Shown: positions 1 through 6,525 of the stretch, piece after piece
How positions within the stretch are numbered: position 1 is the first letter of the stretch
Layout: each line of letters starts with the position of its first letter
Origin: Pseudomonadota bacterium
Lineage (GTDB): Bacteria > Desulfobacterota > Desulfobulbia > Desulfobulbales > Desulfocapsaceae
Reading direction: 5' to 3'
Assembly (NCBI GenBank): GCA_023412495.1
Contig: JAEYNP010000120.1
Location: forward strand, 1 to 64,000
Length of the DNA: 64,000 nt
The notes under the pieces: generated by a model
The model's input: the letters and a program-made list of their open reading frames with translations, nothing else
Database searches by the model: none
What the model was told of the DNA's origin: nothing
Program-made: the position numbers and the translations under genes

Positions 1-69
1 AAAAACCCACCCGCGGACGGCAGCCCGCCCGCTGGAACTGCTGGTTGTGCCAGCAATTATTTTTAATTC

Positions 70-285
70 ATGGGTGAAAAAATGAGCGACTTTAGAGCAA
101 GACTGCACACCGAATTCTCTGACCTAACCATCAAAGTGGACAAGCTAAAAGATTTCATAGTTTCCGAACAATACGACAAACTGCCGGAGATCGACAGGAA
201 AGACCTGAAGGAGCAATTTCTGCACATGAGCGGATATCTCGCGGTATTGAACCGGCGCGTTTCCCGCCTCTGTGGTGCTGCATAG
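70..285 (+). CDS. Small crAss001_48/Acb2-like phage protein (putative anti-CBASS)
   Basis: A 71-residue, all-helical, charged protein. Its spacing of residues (R-x3-E, L-x2-K, KL-x2-FI-x-S, L-x2-Q, M-x2-Y, VL-x2-R) is the pattern I recall for the crAss001_48-related family. That family includes Acb2, the phage protein that sequesters cyclic-nucleotide messengers of CBASS immunity. No upstream Shine-Dalgarno is obvious. An alternative start at 82 would give a protein beginning MSDF. The gene ends with TAG, and the next ORF continues in the same frame. It sits in the accessory early region together with small unknown genes. The family call rests on recalled pattern only; a nucleotide-sponge function is inference. 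Confidence 0.6.
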   Translation: MGEKMSDFRARLHTEFSDLTIKVDKLKDFIVSEQYDKLPEIDRKDLKEQFLHMSGYLAVLNRRVSRLCGAA

Positions 286-315
286 GGCCAGAGGCACAAC
301 ATACGGATAGCCGAG

Positions 316-891
316 TTGGAGAAGCAAAACGAGGCTCTTGAGAGGCGTCTAATTAATGCCGATATGGCGGCCGAAAGCTGGCAAAAAGAGGCGAAGAGGC
401 TAAAGGCCAAGCTGGATGAATTCCAGCATGATCGAAGCTCCTTGACGATCTTCAGGCACTTTGCCAGGCAGGCGGCGGGCCGGGGATACAATGCAACGAG
501 CATCTTGCGAAGTTTCCCAGGGCTATTGAAGTCTCTGGAGAATACCTCAAACTTAGGGTATTCATTCACCGAGGCAGATGCTGATTCCTTCCTTGAGCTA
601 TTCCGGGAGTCCTCCGGGGATTCTGTGGACCTGGAGGGGGATTTCAGGAAAAGGTGCGGCCTGGAAAAGATGATCTTCATGCCCGAAAGGCTGACGGCCG
701 AGAACGGGGCCAAGGCGGCATTGATGGGAGAGTTTCACCTGAACCGCAACGTCACTTGTCCGGAATGCCATGGGGAAGGGTGCGAGGACTGCAAAGGGGT
801 GGGGGGATGGTCAGAGAAGATCCCCGTGGATTGGACGACAATCAAAGAGATATACGCCAAAGCGGTGGAGCATTTCCGAGAGGAGGGATAG
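316..891 (+). CDS. Phage protein with coiled coil and DnaJ-like zinc ribbon
   Basis: About 191 residues. The N terminus is a coiled coil (residues 1-40, Leu/Ala/Glu/Lys heptads). The C terminus carries a C-x2-C-x-G-x-G-C-x2-C-x-G-x-G zinc ribbon (around residues 152-164), like a DnaJ zinc-finger repeat. The start is uncertain. No ATG or GTG lies between the upstream in-frame TAG at 283-285 and the TTG at 316; the first ATG is at 364. The coiled coil appears to begin before 364, which favours TTG or readthrough from the preceding gene. Function unknown. A similar ribbon ends the XRE regulator at 1204-1482. Confidence 0.6.
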   Translation: MEKQNEALERRLINADMAAESWQKEAKRLKAKLDEFQHDRSSLTIFRHFARQAAGRGYNATSILRSFPGLLKSLENTSNLGYSFTEADADSFLELFRESSGDSVDLEGDFRKRCGLEKMIFMPERLTAENGAKAALMGEFHLNRNVTCPECHGEGCEDCKGVGGWSEKIPVDWTTIKEIYAKAVEHFREEG

Positions 892-894
892 CAG

Positions 895-1146
895 ATGGCA
901 AAAACATTCGAGCAATGGGTAGCTGAGAGAAGGCAGGGATACTCCAAGGGCGGGCCGCTTTATGAGGTTGCCGAGGAAGCATATAATGCGGGTGTGGATG
1001 CTGGCATAACAGAGATGAAAGAAACAGTCCGCGGTGCAGTCAAGGCTCTAGGGGAAGGATTGGAAAAAGAATTGGAAAAAGGTGTATTAAAAAGAGATGT
1101 ATATGCTGTTCTTGAAAAATTCTTTGGCTATATCGAGGGGATATAG
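895..1146 (+). CDS. Small hypothetical phage protein
   Basis: 83 residues, acidic and helical, with an AYNAGVDAG segment near residue 30 and a Lys/Glu-rich second half. A GGAGGG ribosome binding site sits 7 bases before the ATG, and the gene follows the zinc-ribbon gene by 3 bases, so it belongs to the same transcript. No domain is recognised. It is the last plus-strand gene before convergent transcription. Confidence 0.6.
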   Translation: MAKTFEQWVAERRQGYSKGGPLYEVAEEAYNAGVDAGITEMKETVRGAVKALGEGLEKELEKGVLKRDVYAVLEKFFGYIEGI

Positions 1147-1154
1147 AGGTTTTC

Positions 1155-1186
1155 AGCTCGGCGGATCAATCACTGATCGCCGAGCT
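1155..1186. terminator. Hairpin between convergent genes
   Basis: The sequence forms an AGCTCGGCG...CGCCGAGCT stem extended by GATCA/TGATC, with one bulged base and a five-base loop. It lies in the 57-base gap between the plus-strand gene ending at 1146 and the minus-strand gene ending at 1204, where a bidirectional terminator is expected. No long T-run follows on either side, so termination strength is uncertain. Confidence 0.5.
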
Positions 1187-1203
1187 GGTGCGCCGGTTGC
1201 ACG

Positions 1204-1482
1204 TCACTTATACCCTTTCCCTTTACACTCAGAGCAGAGGATAAAAGTCCCTTCCTCTGTCGGGTGTTTGTAGTAATACCCGGTCCCCTGGCAAGATAAG
1301 CAGGGGATTTTTTCCTCGAAAAGCTGCTTCAGGATCGTCAAGGCAGGACCGCTTACGGCGGTCCTTTCCTGCTCCCAATTTTCAACCGTGCGGGGAGAGA
1401 CACCGCACTTCCCGGCAAGATCCTTTTGGGTCCAGCCCCTTTTTTCTCTCAGGTCCTTTATCTTCTGCGCCAGGTCTTTCAT
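1204..1482 (-). CDS. XRE-family regulator with C-terminal zinc ribbon
   Basis: 92 residues. Residues 3-55 form an XRE/Cro helix-turn-helix (GWTQKDLAGKCGVSPRTVENWE is the recognition region). They are followed by C-x2-C-x-G-x-G-Y ... C-x2-C-x-G-x-G-Y near residues 69-92, a treble-clef or DnaJ-like ribbon. It is the last gene of the minus-strand early operon and overlaps the stop of the preceding gene by four bases. A repressor acting on the palindrome at 2774-2792 is plausible, but this is only inferred from proximity. The HTH-plus-zinc-ribbon architecture occurs in phage and mobile-element regulators. Confidence 0.75.
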   Translation of the reverse strand: MKDLAQKIKDLREKRGWTQKDLAGKCGVSPRTVENWEQERTAVSGPALTILKQLFEEKIPCLSCQGTGYYYKHPTEEGTFILCSECKGKGYK

Positions 1483-1703
1483 CGCACTCCTTCAAGGGTT
1501 TTTGTCCGGTCCCGAGCAATAAGGGTAAGCTCCAAGGTTTTCCTCACCTTCTGCAAGTCCCGAATACTGATCGGATTCGCTTTCCCATCGTAGAGCCGGA
1601 AGGAAAAATCGTCAATCAGTTCTTTTATCCTGATAGGCTGGAGAGGCGTGGGAGATGAGGCTATCCAGTTGGCGAACTTCTGCATTTGTGCCCGGTATTT
1701 CAT
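1479..1703 (-). CDS. Small hypothetical phage protein
   Basis: 74 residues. It overlaps its upstream neighbour (1700-1987) by four bases and the XRE gene by four bases, which supports translational coupling in one operon. The composition is ordinary and no motif is recognised; the C-terminal half (DLQKVRKTLELTLIARDRTK) is predicted helical. Function unknown. Confidence 0.55.
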   Translation of the reverse strand: MKYRAQMQKFANWIASSPTPLQPIRIKELIDDFSFRLYDGKANPISIRDLQKVRKTLELTLIARDRTKTLEGVR

Positions 1704-1987
1704 GATTGCATATCCCTCCTGAGTTCGGCTTCCTGAAGCATAACCGCATAGAATTTTTTGTTATCTTCCTTTCGCTCCCGGTCCATCTCATCAGCCAAGG
1801 CGATACCCCGCAACCATTCATCACGCTCTTCCCGGCATTCCGCGAGGGAAGGGCGGACAACGGAAAAGAGGCGGCCGTCCGGGGTCCTGTAGTCGTATTG
1901 CCAATATCGTTTACCCAAAACGCGGTATGTCTCGTAATGCTCTTCGCCAGGGGGACATTGACTCGCGCCGTTCTTGTCCGATTTCAT
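1700..1987 (-). CDS. Small hypothetical phage protein
   Basis: 95 residues with a KRYWQYDYRTPDGRLFS beta-like segment (residues 26-42) and a strongly charged helical C terminus. The ATG at 1987 is preceded on the coding strand by GGAGTAACCC, a usable ribosome binding site. It lies 3 bases downstream of the 57-aa gene at 1991-2164 and overlaps the next gene by 4 bases. Possibly a single-domain DNA-metabolism accessory of the early operon, but there is no direct evidence for function. Confidence 0.55.
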   Translation of the reverse strand: MKSDKNGASQCPPGEEHYETYRVLGKRYWQYDYRTPDGRLFSVVRPSLAECREERDEWLRGIALADEMDRERKEDNKKFYAVMLQEAELRRDMQS

Positions 1988-1990
1988 GGG

Positions 1991-2164
1991 TTACTCCTCC
2001 ATCACGTCAAAGACAAATCTCTCATGATCCTCCGTCCAGGTGTACCCGGCATCTTCGATAGCCTCCTGGGAGTAGGTAAGCTGACCGGCTCCGATAGCAT
2101 CGGCATTCCTGCAGGCATTGGTAATGAGCATCATTTCTTCGTCCGACAATTTTCCCTTGCCCAT
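1991..2164 (-). CDS. Small hypothetical phage protein (57 aa)
   Basis: I place the start at the ATG at 2164 (MGKGKLSDEE...), preceded by GAGGTG six bases away. A longer reading back to 2353 would overlap the upstream gene antisense-free but with shadow-like composition. The product is acidic, with a helical DEEMMLITNACRNAD stretch. It sits 10 bases after the stop of the 176-aa gene. Function unknown. Confidence 0.5.
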   Translation of the reverse strand: MGKGKLSDEEMMLITNACRNADAIGAGQLTYSQEAIEDAGYTWTEDHERFVFDVMEE

Positions 2165-2174
2165 GATCAGCACC

Positions 2175-2705
2175 TCATTCTTCGCCCGTGGAAACATCTT
2201 GAATATGGCCTTCGCAGACCATAGCAACCTTATAATCCTTGAAGCAGTCCGGGTTGAAATCCCCGTCATCAGGATCAACATCGTGAGTCTTCCATGCAGC
2301 TTTCCTGGCTTTCTCGATGGCCTGTTGCACGTCAACAGCCATAACGTGGTCAAGATAGGTGTCTTCCCCGTAGCTGTCTGTCGCGTATTCAGGTACTATC
2401 AGGAGGACCGTGAAGGGCTTGGGCTCGGGCGGCACGAAAGACCTCAATATATTGATTACCTCCCCAATTTCCCCGGCATCGTTCCATCTCACATCCGATA
2501 ACTCATCTTCAAATTTCTCAAGGGTGCGCAACACTGATAGAGGAATAATCTGTCTGTCGTCTAAGGCTATCCTGATAGCAAACTCAACATGCTTCTGTGC
2601 TACTTGGGTTGGATCTGTTTCGCCTTCGGCATGATCATAGAAAATGTCGCCCATGTCGGCGACGGTGGACGCTGCAAGTTTGGCGATTTCGTCTTTGGTC
2701 ATCAT
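2175..2705 (-). CDS. Hypothetical phage protein, first gene of the early minus-strand operon
   Basis: The start at 2705 (MMTKDEIAKL) is chosen because AAAAGGAG lies 8 bases upstream; the open frame extends to 2753 without such a site. The 176-residue product is acidic. Residues 1-80 are helical, and a later segment (KPFTVLLIVPEYATDSYGE) looks like a beta strand followed by a metal- or DNA-binding loop. The C terminus has several Asp/Cys residues (HDVDPDDGDFNPDCFKDYK). No family is recognised. It is the promoter-proximal gene of the operon controlled from about 2720-2870. Confidence 0.55.
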   Translation of the reverse strand: MMTKDEIAKLAASTVADMGDIFYDHAEGETDPTQVAQKHVEFAIRIALDDRQIIPLSVLRTLEKFEDELSDVRWNDAGEIGEVINILRSFVPPEPKPFTVLLIVPEYATDSYGEDTYLDHVMAVDVQQAIEKARKAAWKTHDVDPDDGDFNPDCFKDYKVAMVCEGHIQDVSTGEE

Positions 2706-2773
2706 GGCTTTTCTCCTTTTGGCCTCACGGCCATGTAATTGCGTTCGGGTCAATCTGTATTTGATTGCATCAT

Positions 2774-2792
2774 ACTACGCTTCAAGCGTAGT
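2774..2792. promoter_or_regulatory. Perfect 19-bp palindrome, probable operator
   Basis: ACTACGCTT-C-AAGCGTAGT is a perfect inverted repeat with a single central base. It lies in the 168-base divergent region between the minus-strand early operon (start 2705) and the plus-strand ORF starting at 2874. A second, imperfect palindrome (AAAATA-N-CG-N-TATTTT, 2821-2836) lies about 30 bases away. The size and symmetry fit a dimeric HTH repressor; the XRE protein at 1204-1482 is the obvious candidate. Confidence 0.6.
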
Positions 2793-2873
2793 TACAAGAG
2801 AAAATAACTCAATTGATTCCAAAATAACGGTATTTTGTTTACAAGGCGGGCGGCTGTACTTTATTTTTGGCTT

Positions 2874-3119
2874 ATGGACAACACCTACTCGACAAGGAAG
2901 GCGGTGCTAAGGCGGCCAGCAACGGGAGCCCGGCAGAGTCAGAGGGCACATGCAGCCGTGGAGGCCCTGGAGGCCGCTTTAGACCGCGCCTGTCAGCATA
3001 AGGACGGGATTGTGACCGTCACGACTTCTACCAAGATTTTCCAGGGTGGAATCTGCGACACACAGGTAAAGGTCGAGCATTCGATTGTTGTTAAAGCAGT
3101 AGACCAAAAGATTGCATAA
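2874..3119 (+). CDS. Small hypothetical phage protein
   Basis: The open frame runs from 2835. I use the ATG at 2874 (MDNTYSTRKAV) because the upstream part is AT-rich promoter DNA with hydrophobic, non-protein-like translation. No good Shine-Dalgarno is visible. The 81-residue product is helical (RAHAAVEALEAALDRACQ) followed by two strands (GIVTVTTSTKIFQGG and TQVKVEHSIVVKAV). It is divergent from the early operon across the palindromic operators. Function unknown. Confidence 0.45.
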   Translation: MDNTYSTRKAVLRRPATGARQSQRAHAAVEALEAALDRACQHKDGIVTVTTSTKIFQGGICDTQVKVEHSIVVKAVDQKIA

Positions 3120-3140
3120 GTAGCACAAAAAGTTCAGGTT

Positions 3141-3240
3141 GCGATTAGCTCCCCGTGAGTTTGCCGGGGGACGCTTTGAGGCCCGGACGTGGAAATGGGA
3201 TGGTCCTTCTCCTCCATCTCTCCATGTTCGGGCCTTTTTT
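3141..3240 (+). ncRNA. Two-hairpin RNA element with terminator (copy A)
   Basis: A first hairpin (TCCCCG, 9-base loop TGAGTTTGC, CGGGGGA at 3150-3171) is followed by the linker CGCTTTGA. A terminator hairpin comes next (AGGCCCGGAC from 3179 pairing with GTTCGGGCCT around 3225-3234), ending in six T residues. The same layout, loop pattern and linker occur at 37756-37833 just after the last giant gene. Both copies end transcription units: this one precedes the tRNA and packaging genes. It could be just a structured terminator or a conserved phage regulatory RNA. Confidence 0.5.
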
Positions 3241-3246
3241 ATTTCC

Positions 3247-3334
3247 GGAGACGTGGCTGAACGGCGAAGGCACCCGGCTGTAACCCGGCGGTACTGAAAC
3301 AAAGTTCGAGGTTCGAATCCTCGCGGCTCCACCA
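3247..3334 (+). tRNA. tRNA-Tyr (anticodon GTA), phage-encoded
   Basis: The 88-base sequence folds as a class II tRNA. It has a 7-bp acceptor stem GGAGACG/CGGCTCC with one A-G mismatch, a short D stem, anticodon loop CTGTAAC (GTA), and a variable arm with an ACT/AGT stem. The T arm is CGAGG-TTCGAAT-CCTCG, and discriminator A and CCA are encoded. It lies 16 bases before the first late gene. Codon-usage compensation or resistance to host tRNA cleavage are the usual explanations for phage tRNAs. The mismatches may indicate relaxed selection. Confidence 0.85.
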
Positions 3335-3350
3335 ACCACAAGAGGGCATC

Positions 3351-3878
3351 ATGATTTCGGATGAAGCAATAGAGAAAGAACTTCAGGCGAAAGGGCTGAA
3401 TGCTCCTCGCCTCACTCCCGCCGATATCGACGCGGTAATCGTCGGCGAATCCTACACCATCCTCCCGAGCGGCAAATGCATGGTCTGTGAGCTGACCTTG
3501 CGGAACGGCTTCACCGTCCTGGGTGAGTCCGCCTGTGTCTCAAAAGAGAATTTTGATGAGGAGATCGGCCGGAAGATTTCCCGCGAGACCGCAAGGGACA
3601 AGATATGGGGGTTCGAGGCGTACCTCCTTCAGGAGCGGCTCCATCGGTACAAGATCATCGAAGAACAGTTAGCCGGTTGCGAAGACCTCTTTACCGAAGA
3701 GGACGAGGCCCTCGTAGAGAAAACCATTCACGCTATCGCCCAGGCGGAGAACGGCGAACCCTTGAAAGACTTCATGGACGACGAGGACATTTTCAATGCC
3801 CTGAAGTTGCTTTCCGTCTTGTCCACCGGGCTTGATGACAGATTGCTTGCGACGTTAGGTAAGCCCGGCACCAATTGA
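3351..3878 (+). CDS. Gp49-family phage protein (N4 gp49 / Sf6 gp66 type)
   Basis: 175 residues. Residues 28-100 match the Phage_Gp49_66 family pattern: an I-G-x-SYT-x-LPSGKCMVCELTL strand, then NGF-x-VLGESACVS-x-ENFDEEIGRKI and an AR-x-KIW-x-E-x-YLL-x-RL helix. The family is common in podovirus and siphovirus genomes near packaging or early genes; its function is unknown. The C terminus (residues 105-175) is an acidic helical extension. A GAGGG site precedes the ATG. It is the first gene after the tRNA and probably starts the late transcript. Confidence 0.85.
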   Translation: MISDEAIEKELQAKGLNAPRLTPADIDAVIVGESYTILPSGKCMVCELTLRNGFTVLGESACVSKENFDEEIGRKISRETARDKIWGFEAYLLQERLHRYKIIEEQLAGCEDLFTEEDEALVEKTIHAIAQAENGEPLKDFMDDEDIFNALKLLSVLSTGLDDRLLATLGKPGTN

Positions 3879-3918
3879 CACCGAGCCCCAGGAGATCCTG
3901 ATTAAAGCGAAAGGTTAA

Positions 3919-4152
3919 ATGCAGCAAATGAACGAAATCCCCGAATCCATACTTGAGCCGATGAAGCGCTGTCCTGATTTCCTAGACTTCCCTACAGCGT
4001 GGGCAATACAGAAAAACAGGGGCGCAACGCTAAAGCACCACGAAAGGTGCTCATCTGTTCCCGGATGGAGTCCTATTTCCGGTCCTGCTTTCTTGTGTGA
4101 CTGCGGGGCCGTGGAAGAGGAATGGAAAAGGCTCAAGGGGATGACCCGCTAA
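3919..4152 (+). CDS. Small hypothetical phage protein with C-terminal Cys cluster
   Basis: 77 residues including C-x-n-C and FLCDCGAVEE near the C terminus, possibly a small metal site. Its TAA stop overlaps the ATG of the terminase small subunit (TAATG at 4150-4154), so translation is probably coupled. No family recognised. The AAAGGTTAA before the ATG gives a weak ribosome binding site. Confidence 0.55.
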   Translation: MQQMNEIPESILEPMKRCPDFLDFPTAWAIQKNRGATLKHHERCSSVPGWSPISGPAFLCDCGAVEEEWKRLKGMTR

Positions 4153-4655
4153 TGGCCCTTTCCCCGAAACAGCAGCTCTTTTGTGATGAATACCTGATCG
4201 ACCTGAACGCGACACAGGCCGCGATCCGCGCCGGGTATTCGGAGAAGACCGCCGAACAGATGGGGTATCAGCTACTTCAGAAAACTTCAGTGCAGGAATA
4301 CCTCTCCGAGCGCAAGAAGGACAGGCAGAAGCGGACGGAGATTACCCAGGATTACGTCCTTGGCGTCATTCAGGAGACTGTCGAGCGATGCCGCCAGGTT
4401 GCCCCGGTCCTGGACCGAAACGGCAATCAGGTGATGGTCGAGACTGAGGACGGGGCGGTTGTCCCGGCTTTCATTTTCGACCCGAAGAGCGTTCTGCGCG
4501 GGGCCGAGCTGATGGGCAAGCACCTGGGCATGTTCTCTGAGAAGGTGAACCACAACCATTCTTTCCTTGGGAAGGATGGGCAGCCCCTGGAGTTCATCGT
4601 GAAGAACACCTACGTCTACCCGGACGGGAGGAAGGTCGATGGCCGAGAAGGTTGA
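4152..4655 (+). CDS. terS: Terminase small subunit
   Basis: 167 residues. The N-terminal segment (SPKQQLFCDEYLIDLNATQAAIRAGYSEKTAEQ) is the DNA-binding HTH of the Terminase_2 family, with the usual LNATQAAIRAGYS signature at about residues 16-28. The middle is a coiled oligomerisation region. The protein recognises the packaging site and loads the large subunit. I start at 4152 because of the TAATG coupling with the previous gene, although an in-frame ATG exists at 4122. The stop overlaps the terL start by 17 bases. Confidence 0.9.
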   Translation: MALSPKQQLFCDEYLIDLNATQAAIRAGYSEKTAEQMGYQLLQKTSVQEYLSERKKDRQKRTEITQDYVLGVIQETVERCRQVAPVLDRNGNQVMVETEDGAVVPAFIFDPKSVLRGAELMGKHLGMFSEKVNHNHSFLGKDGQPLEFIVKNTYVYPDGRKVDGREG

Positions 4656-6525
4656 GCTTGATTGGCCCGTTGCCGGGAAACTGGAGGAGGTCTTTATTGG
4701 CCCTGCTCGATATCGTGGTGCCTATGGCGGCCGAGGTTCTACCAAGTCGTGGGGATTCGCCCGCAAGGCAATTCAGCGAATGGTGATGGCACAGCTTGCC
4801 GGGAAGAGCTTGCGGGTTCTCTGCGGCCGTGAGCTGCAGAACAGCCTCAAGGATTCCGTCTTCCAGTTGATCATCGATCAAATTGAGATCCTGAAACAGG
4901 AACGGTTCTTCGTTTGGGGCGAATCCTTCATTCGTGGCATCGATGGCAAGAGCGACTTTCTTTTTAAAGGCCTGCGGCACAATTACCGGGAGATCAAATC
5001 CACGGAGGGCATCGACATTCTATGGATCGAGGAGGCCGAGACAACCAGCGAGGAGACTTTCCGTGTTGTTCTGCCCACGATCAGGAAGGCGGGCTCCGAG
5101 GTATGGCTGACCTGGAACCCGGAAAGCAGTGACGCCCCGATACAGCGCCGATTCGTGGACAATCCTCCCCCTGACGCGAAGATCATCAAAATGAACTACG
5201 TCGATAACCCGTGGTTCTCTGATGAGCTGGAGCAACTGAGGCAAGAAGACCTTCGCCGCGATCCTGACGTGTACGCCCATGTGTGGGAAGGCGAGTGCCT
5301 CACCAGGACAGACGCCCAGGTTCTTGCGGGTAAGTGGCGGGTCGATTCCTTCAACATGCCGCCAGTGGAGGAGCTTGACGGCGGCCCGTACTACGGCCTG
5401 GATTGGGGTTTCGGCTCTGATCCTCTGGCCGGTGTCCGTTGCTGGATCAAAGGCAAGCGGCTCTTCATTGATTACGAAGTGGGCGGCAAAGGGATCGAGA
5501 TCAAGGACACGGCCGCCGAGCTAGAGAAGCTCCCCGGCAGCCGGAAGCACCTTATGCGGGCGGACAATGCCCGGCCCGAGCTGATCAACCACATGCAGAC
5601 CGTCGAAGGCTTCCGGATGATAGCCGCCGACAAGTGGCCCGGCAGCGTGGAGGACGGTATCACGCACCTCCGGAGTTACGACGAGATCGTGATTCATGAG
5701 CGGTGCGTGAATGTCCAGCGGGAAGCCCGCCTGTGGTCTTACAAGGTGGACAAGCAGACCGGCGATGTTCTCCCGGTCCTGATCGACGCGAACAACCATT
5801 GGTTCGATGGCGTCCGCTATGCCCTGGCCCCGCTGATCCGGAAGAAGAATTTCACCGGGAAGCCGGTCTACGGCGGCCAGTTCAACCAGCAGATCCATGT
5901 TCCCCTTGAAGAGCTGTGGCCGATCAAGGGATTGCCGATCGTCGTTGCCCTCGCCATGCAGCAGACCACCCTTTGTGCCGTTGTCGGTCAGCTCACTCGC
6001 CGCGGGCAACTCCGTATCGTTGAGGAGATCATTGAACGCGAAACCGGCGTCAGCCAGTTCGCGAAGACGGTCCTCATGCCGATGTTCAAGGGGAAGTATC
6101 GAGGATGTCCGTACACCCTTGTTTCCTTCCGGGAGCGCTCCACCGGCACCCGGCAAACCGATACCGAGTCCCGCGTCATCCTGGATGAACTGGAAGAGGC
6201 CGGGCTCACCATTGAATCAGTTTCTTCTGACGTTCTCTCCCGCCGTCTTGAGGCCGTCCGGTGGTATCTCGGGCAGCTTCAGGGCGGTGTTCCTTCAATC
6301 AGCTTCTCCCCGTCCTGCAGGGTCCTCATCGATGGATTCATGGGCGGCTACCAGTTCAAGCGGCTTGAGACTCAGGGCGGCGAAGACATTCGCTTCCACC
6401 ATGAGCCCGAGAAAAACCAGTATGCCCTCCCTCACAACGCCCTCGAAAACATGTGCATGTGGTTCCGGGATGAGATGGAGGACAGCAAAGTAGAGCCCGT
6501 TGTCGGCTATAGGACCTATCAATGA
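4639..6525 (+). CDS. terL: Terminase large subunit, PBSX type, with extra C-terminal domain
   Basis: 628 residues. The ATPase domain has a Walker A-like GGRGSTKS (30-37) and Walker B DILWIEEAE (126-134). The RNase H-like nuclease shows the three acidic positions expected of Terminase_3C: D255 in GLDWGFGSDP, D309 in RADNARPE and D390 in NNHWFDGVRYAL. PBSX-type terminases usually end near residue 430. Here a further 200 residues (about 425-628) follow, looking like a second, degenerate RNase H-like fold. The stop overlaps the portal start (ATGA). Confidence 0.92.
   Translation: MAEKVELDWPVAGKLEEVFIGPARYRGAYGGRGSTKSWGFARKAIQRMVMAQLAGKSLRVLCGRELQNSLKDSVFQLIIDQIEILKQERFFVWGESFIRGIDGKSDFLFKGLRHNYREIKSTEGIDILWIEEAETTSEETFRVVLPTIRKAGSEVWLTWNPESSDAPIQRRFVDNPPPDAKIIKMNYVDNPWFSDELEQLRQEDLRRDPDVYAHVWEGECLTRTDAQVLAGKWRVDSFNMPPVEELDGGPYYGLDWGFGSDPLAGVRCWIKGKRLFIDYEVGGKGIEIKDTAAELEKLPGSRKHLMRADNARPELINHMQTVEGFRMIAADKWPGSVEDGITHLRSYDEIVIHERCVNVQREARLWSYKVDKQTGDVLPVLIDANNHWFDGVRYALAPLIRKKNFTGKPVYGGQFNQQIHVPLEELWPIKGLPIVVALAMQQTTLCAVVGQLTRRGQLRIVEEIIERETGVSQFAKTVLMPMFKGKYRGCPYTLVSFRERSTGTRQTDTESRVILDELEEAGLTIESVSSDVLSRRLEAVRWYLGQLQGGVPSISFSPSCRVLIDGFMGGYQFKRLETQGGEDIRFHHEPEKNQYALPHNALENMCMWFRDEMEDSKVEPVVGYRTYQ

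Noticed and set aside
5521..6156. Long antisense ORFs across the terminase and other structural genes
   Set aside because: They are frame shadows of GC-rich coding sequence with Arg/Gly/Leu-rich composition and no ribosome binding sites; unlike the HNH gene they contain no recognisable domain.
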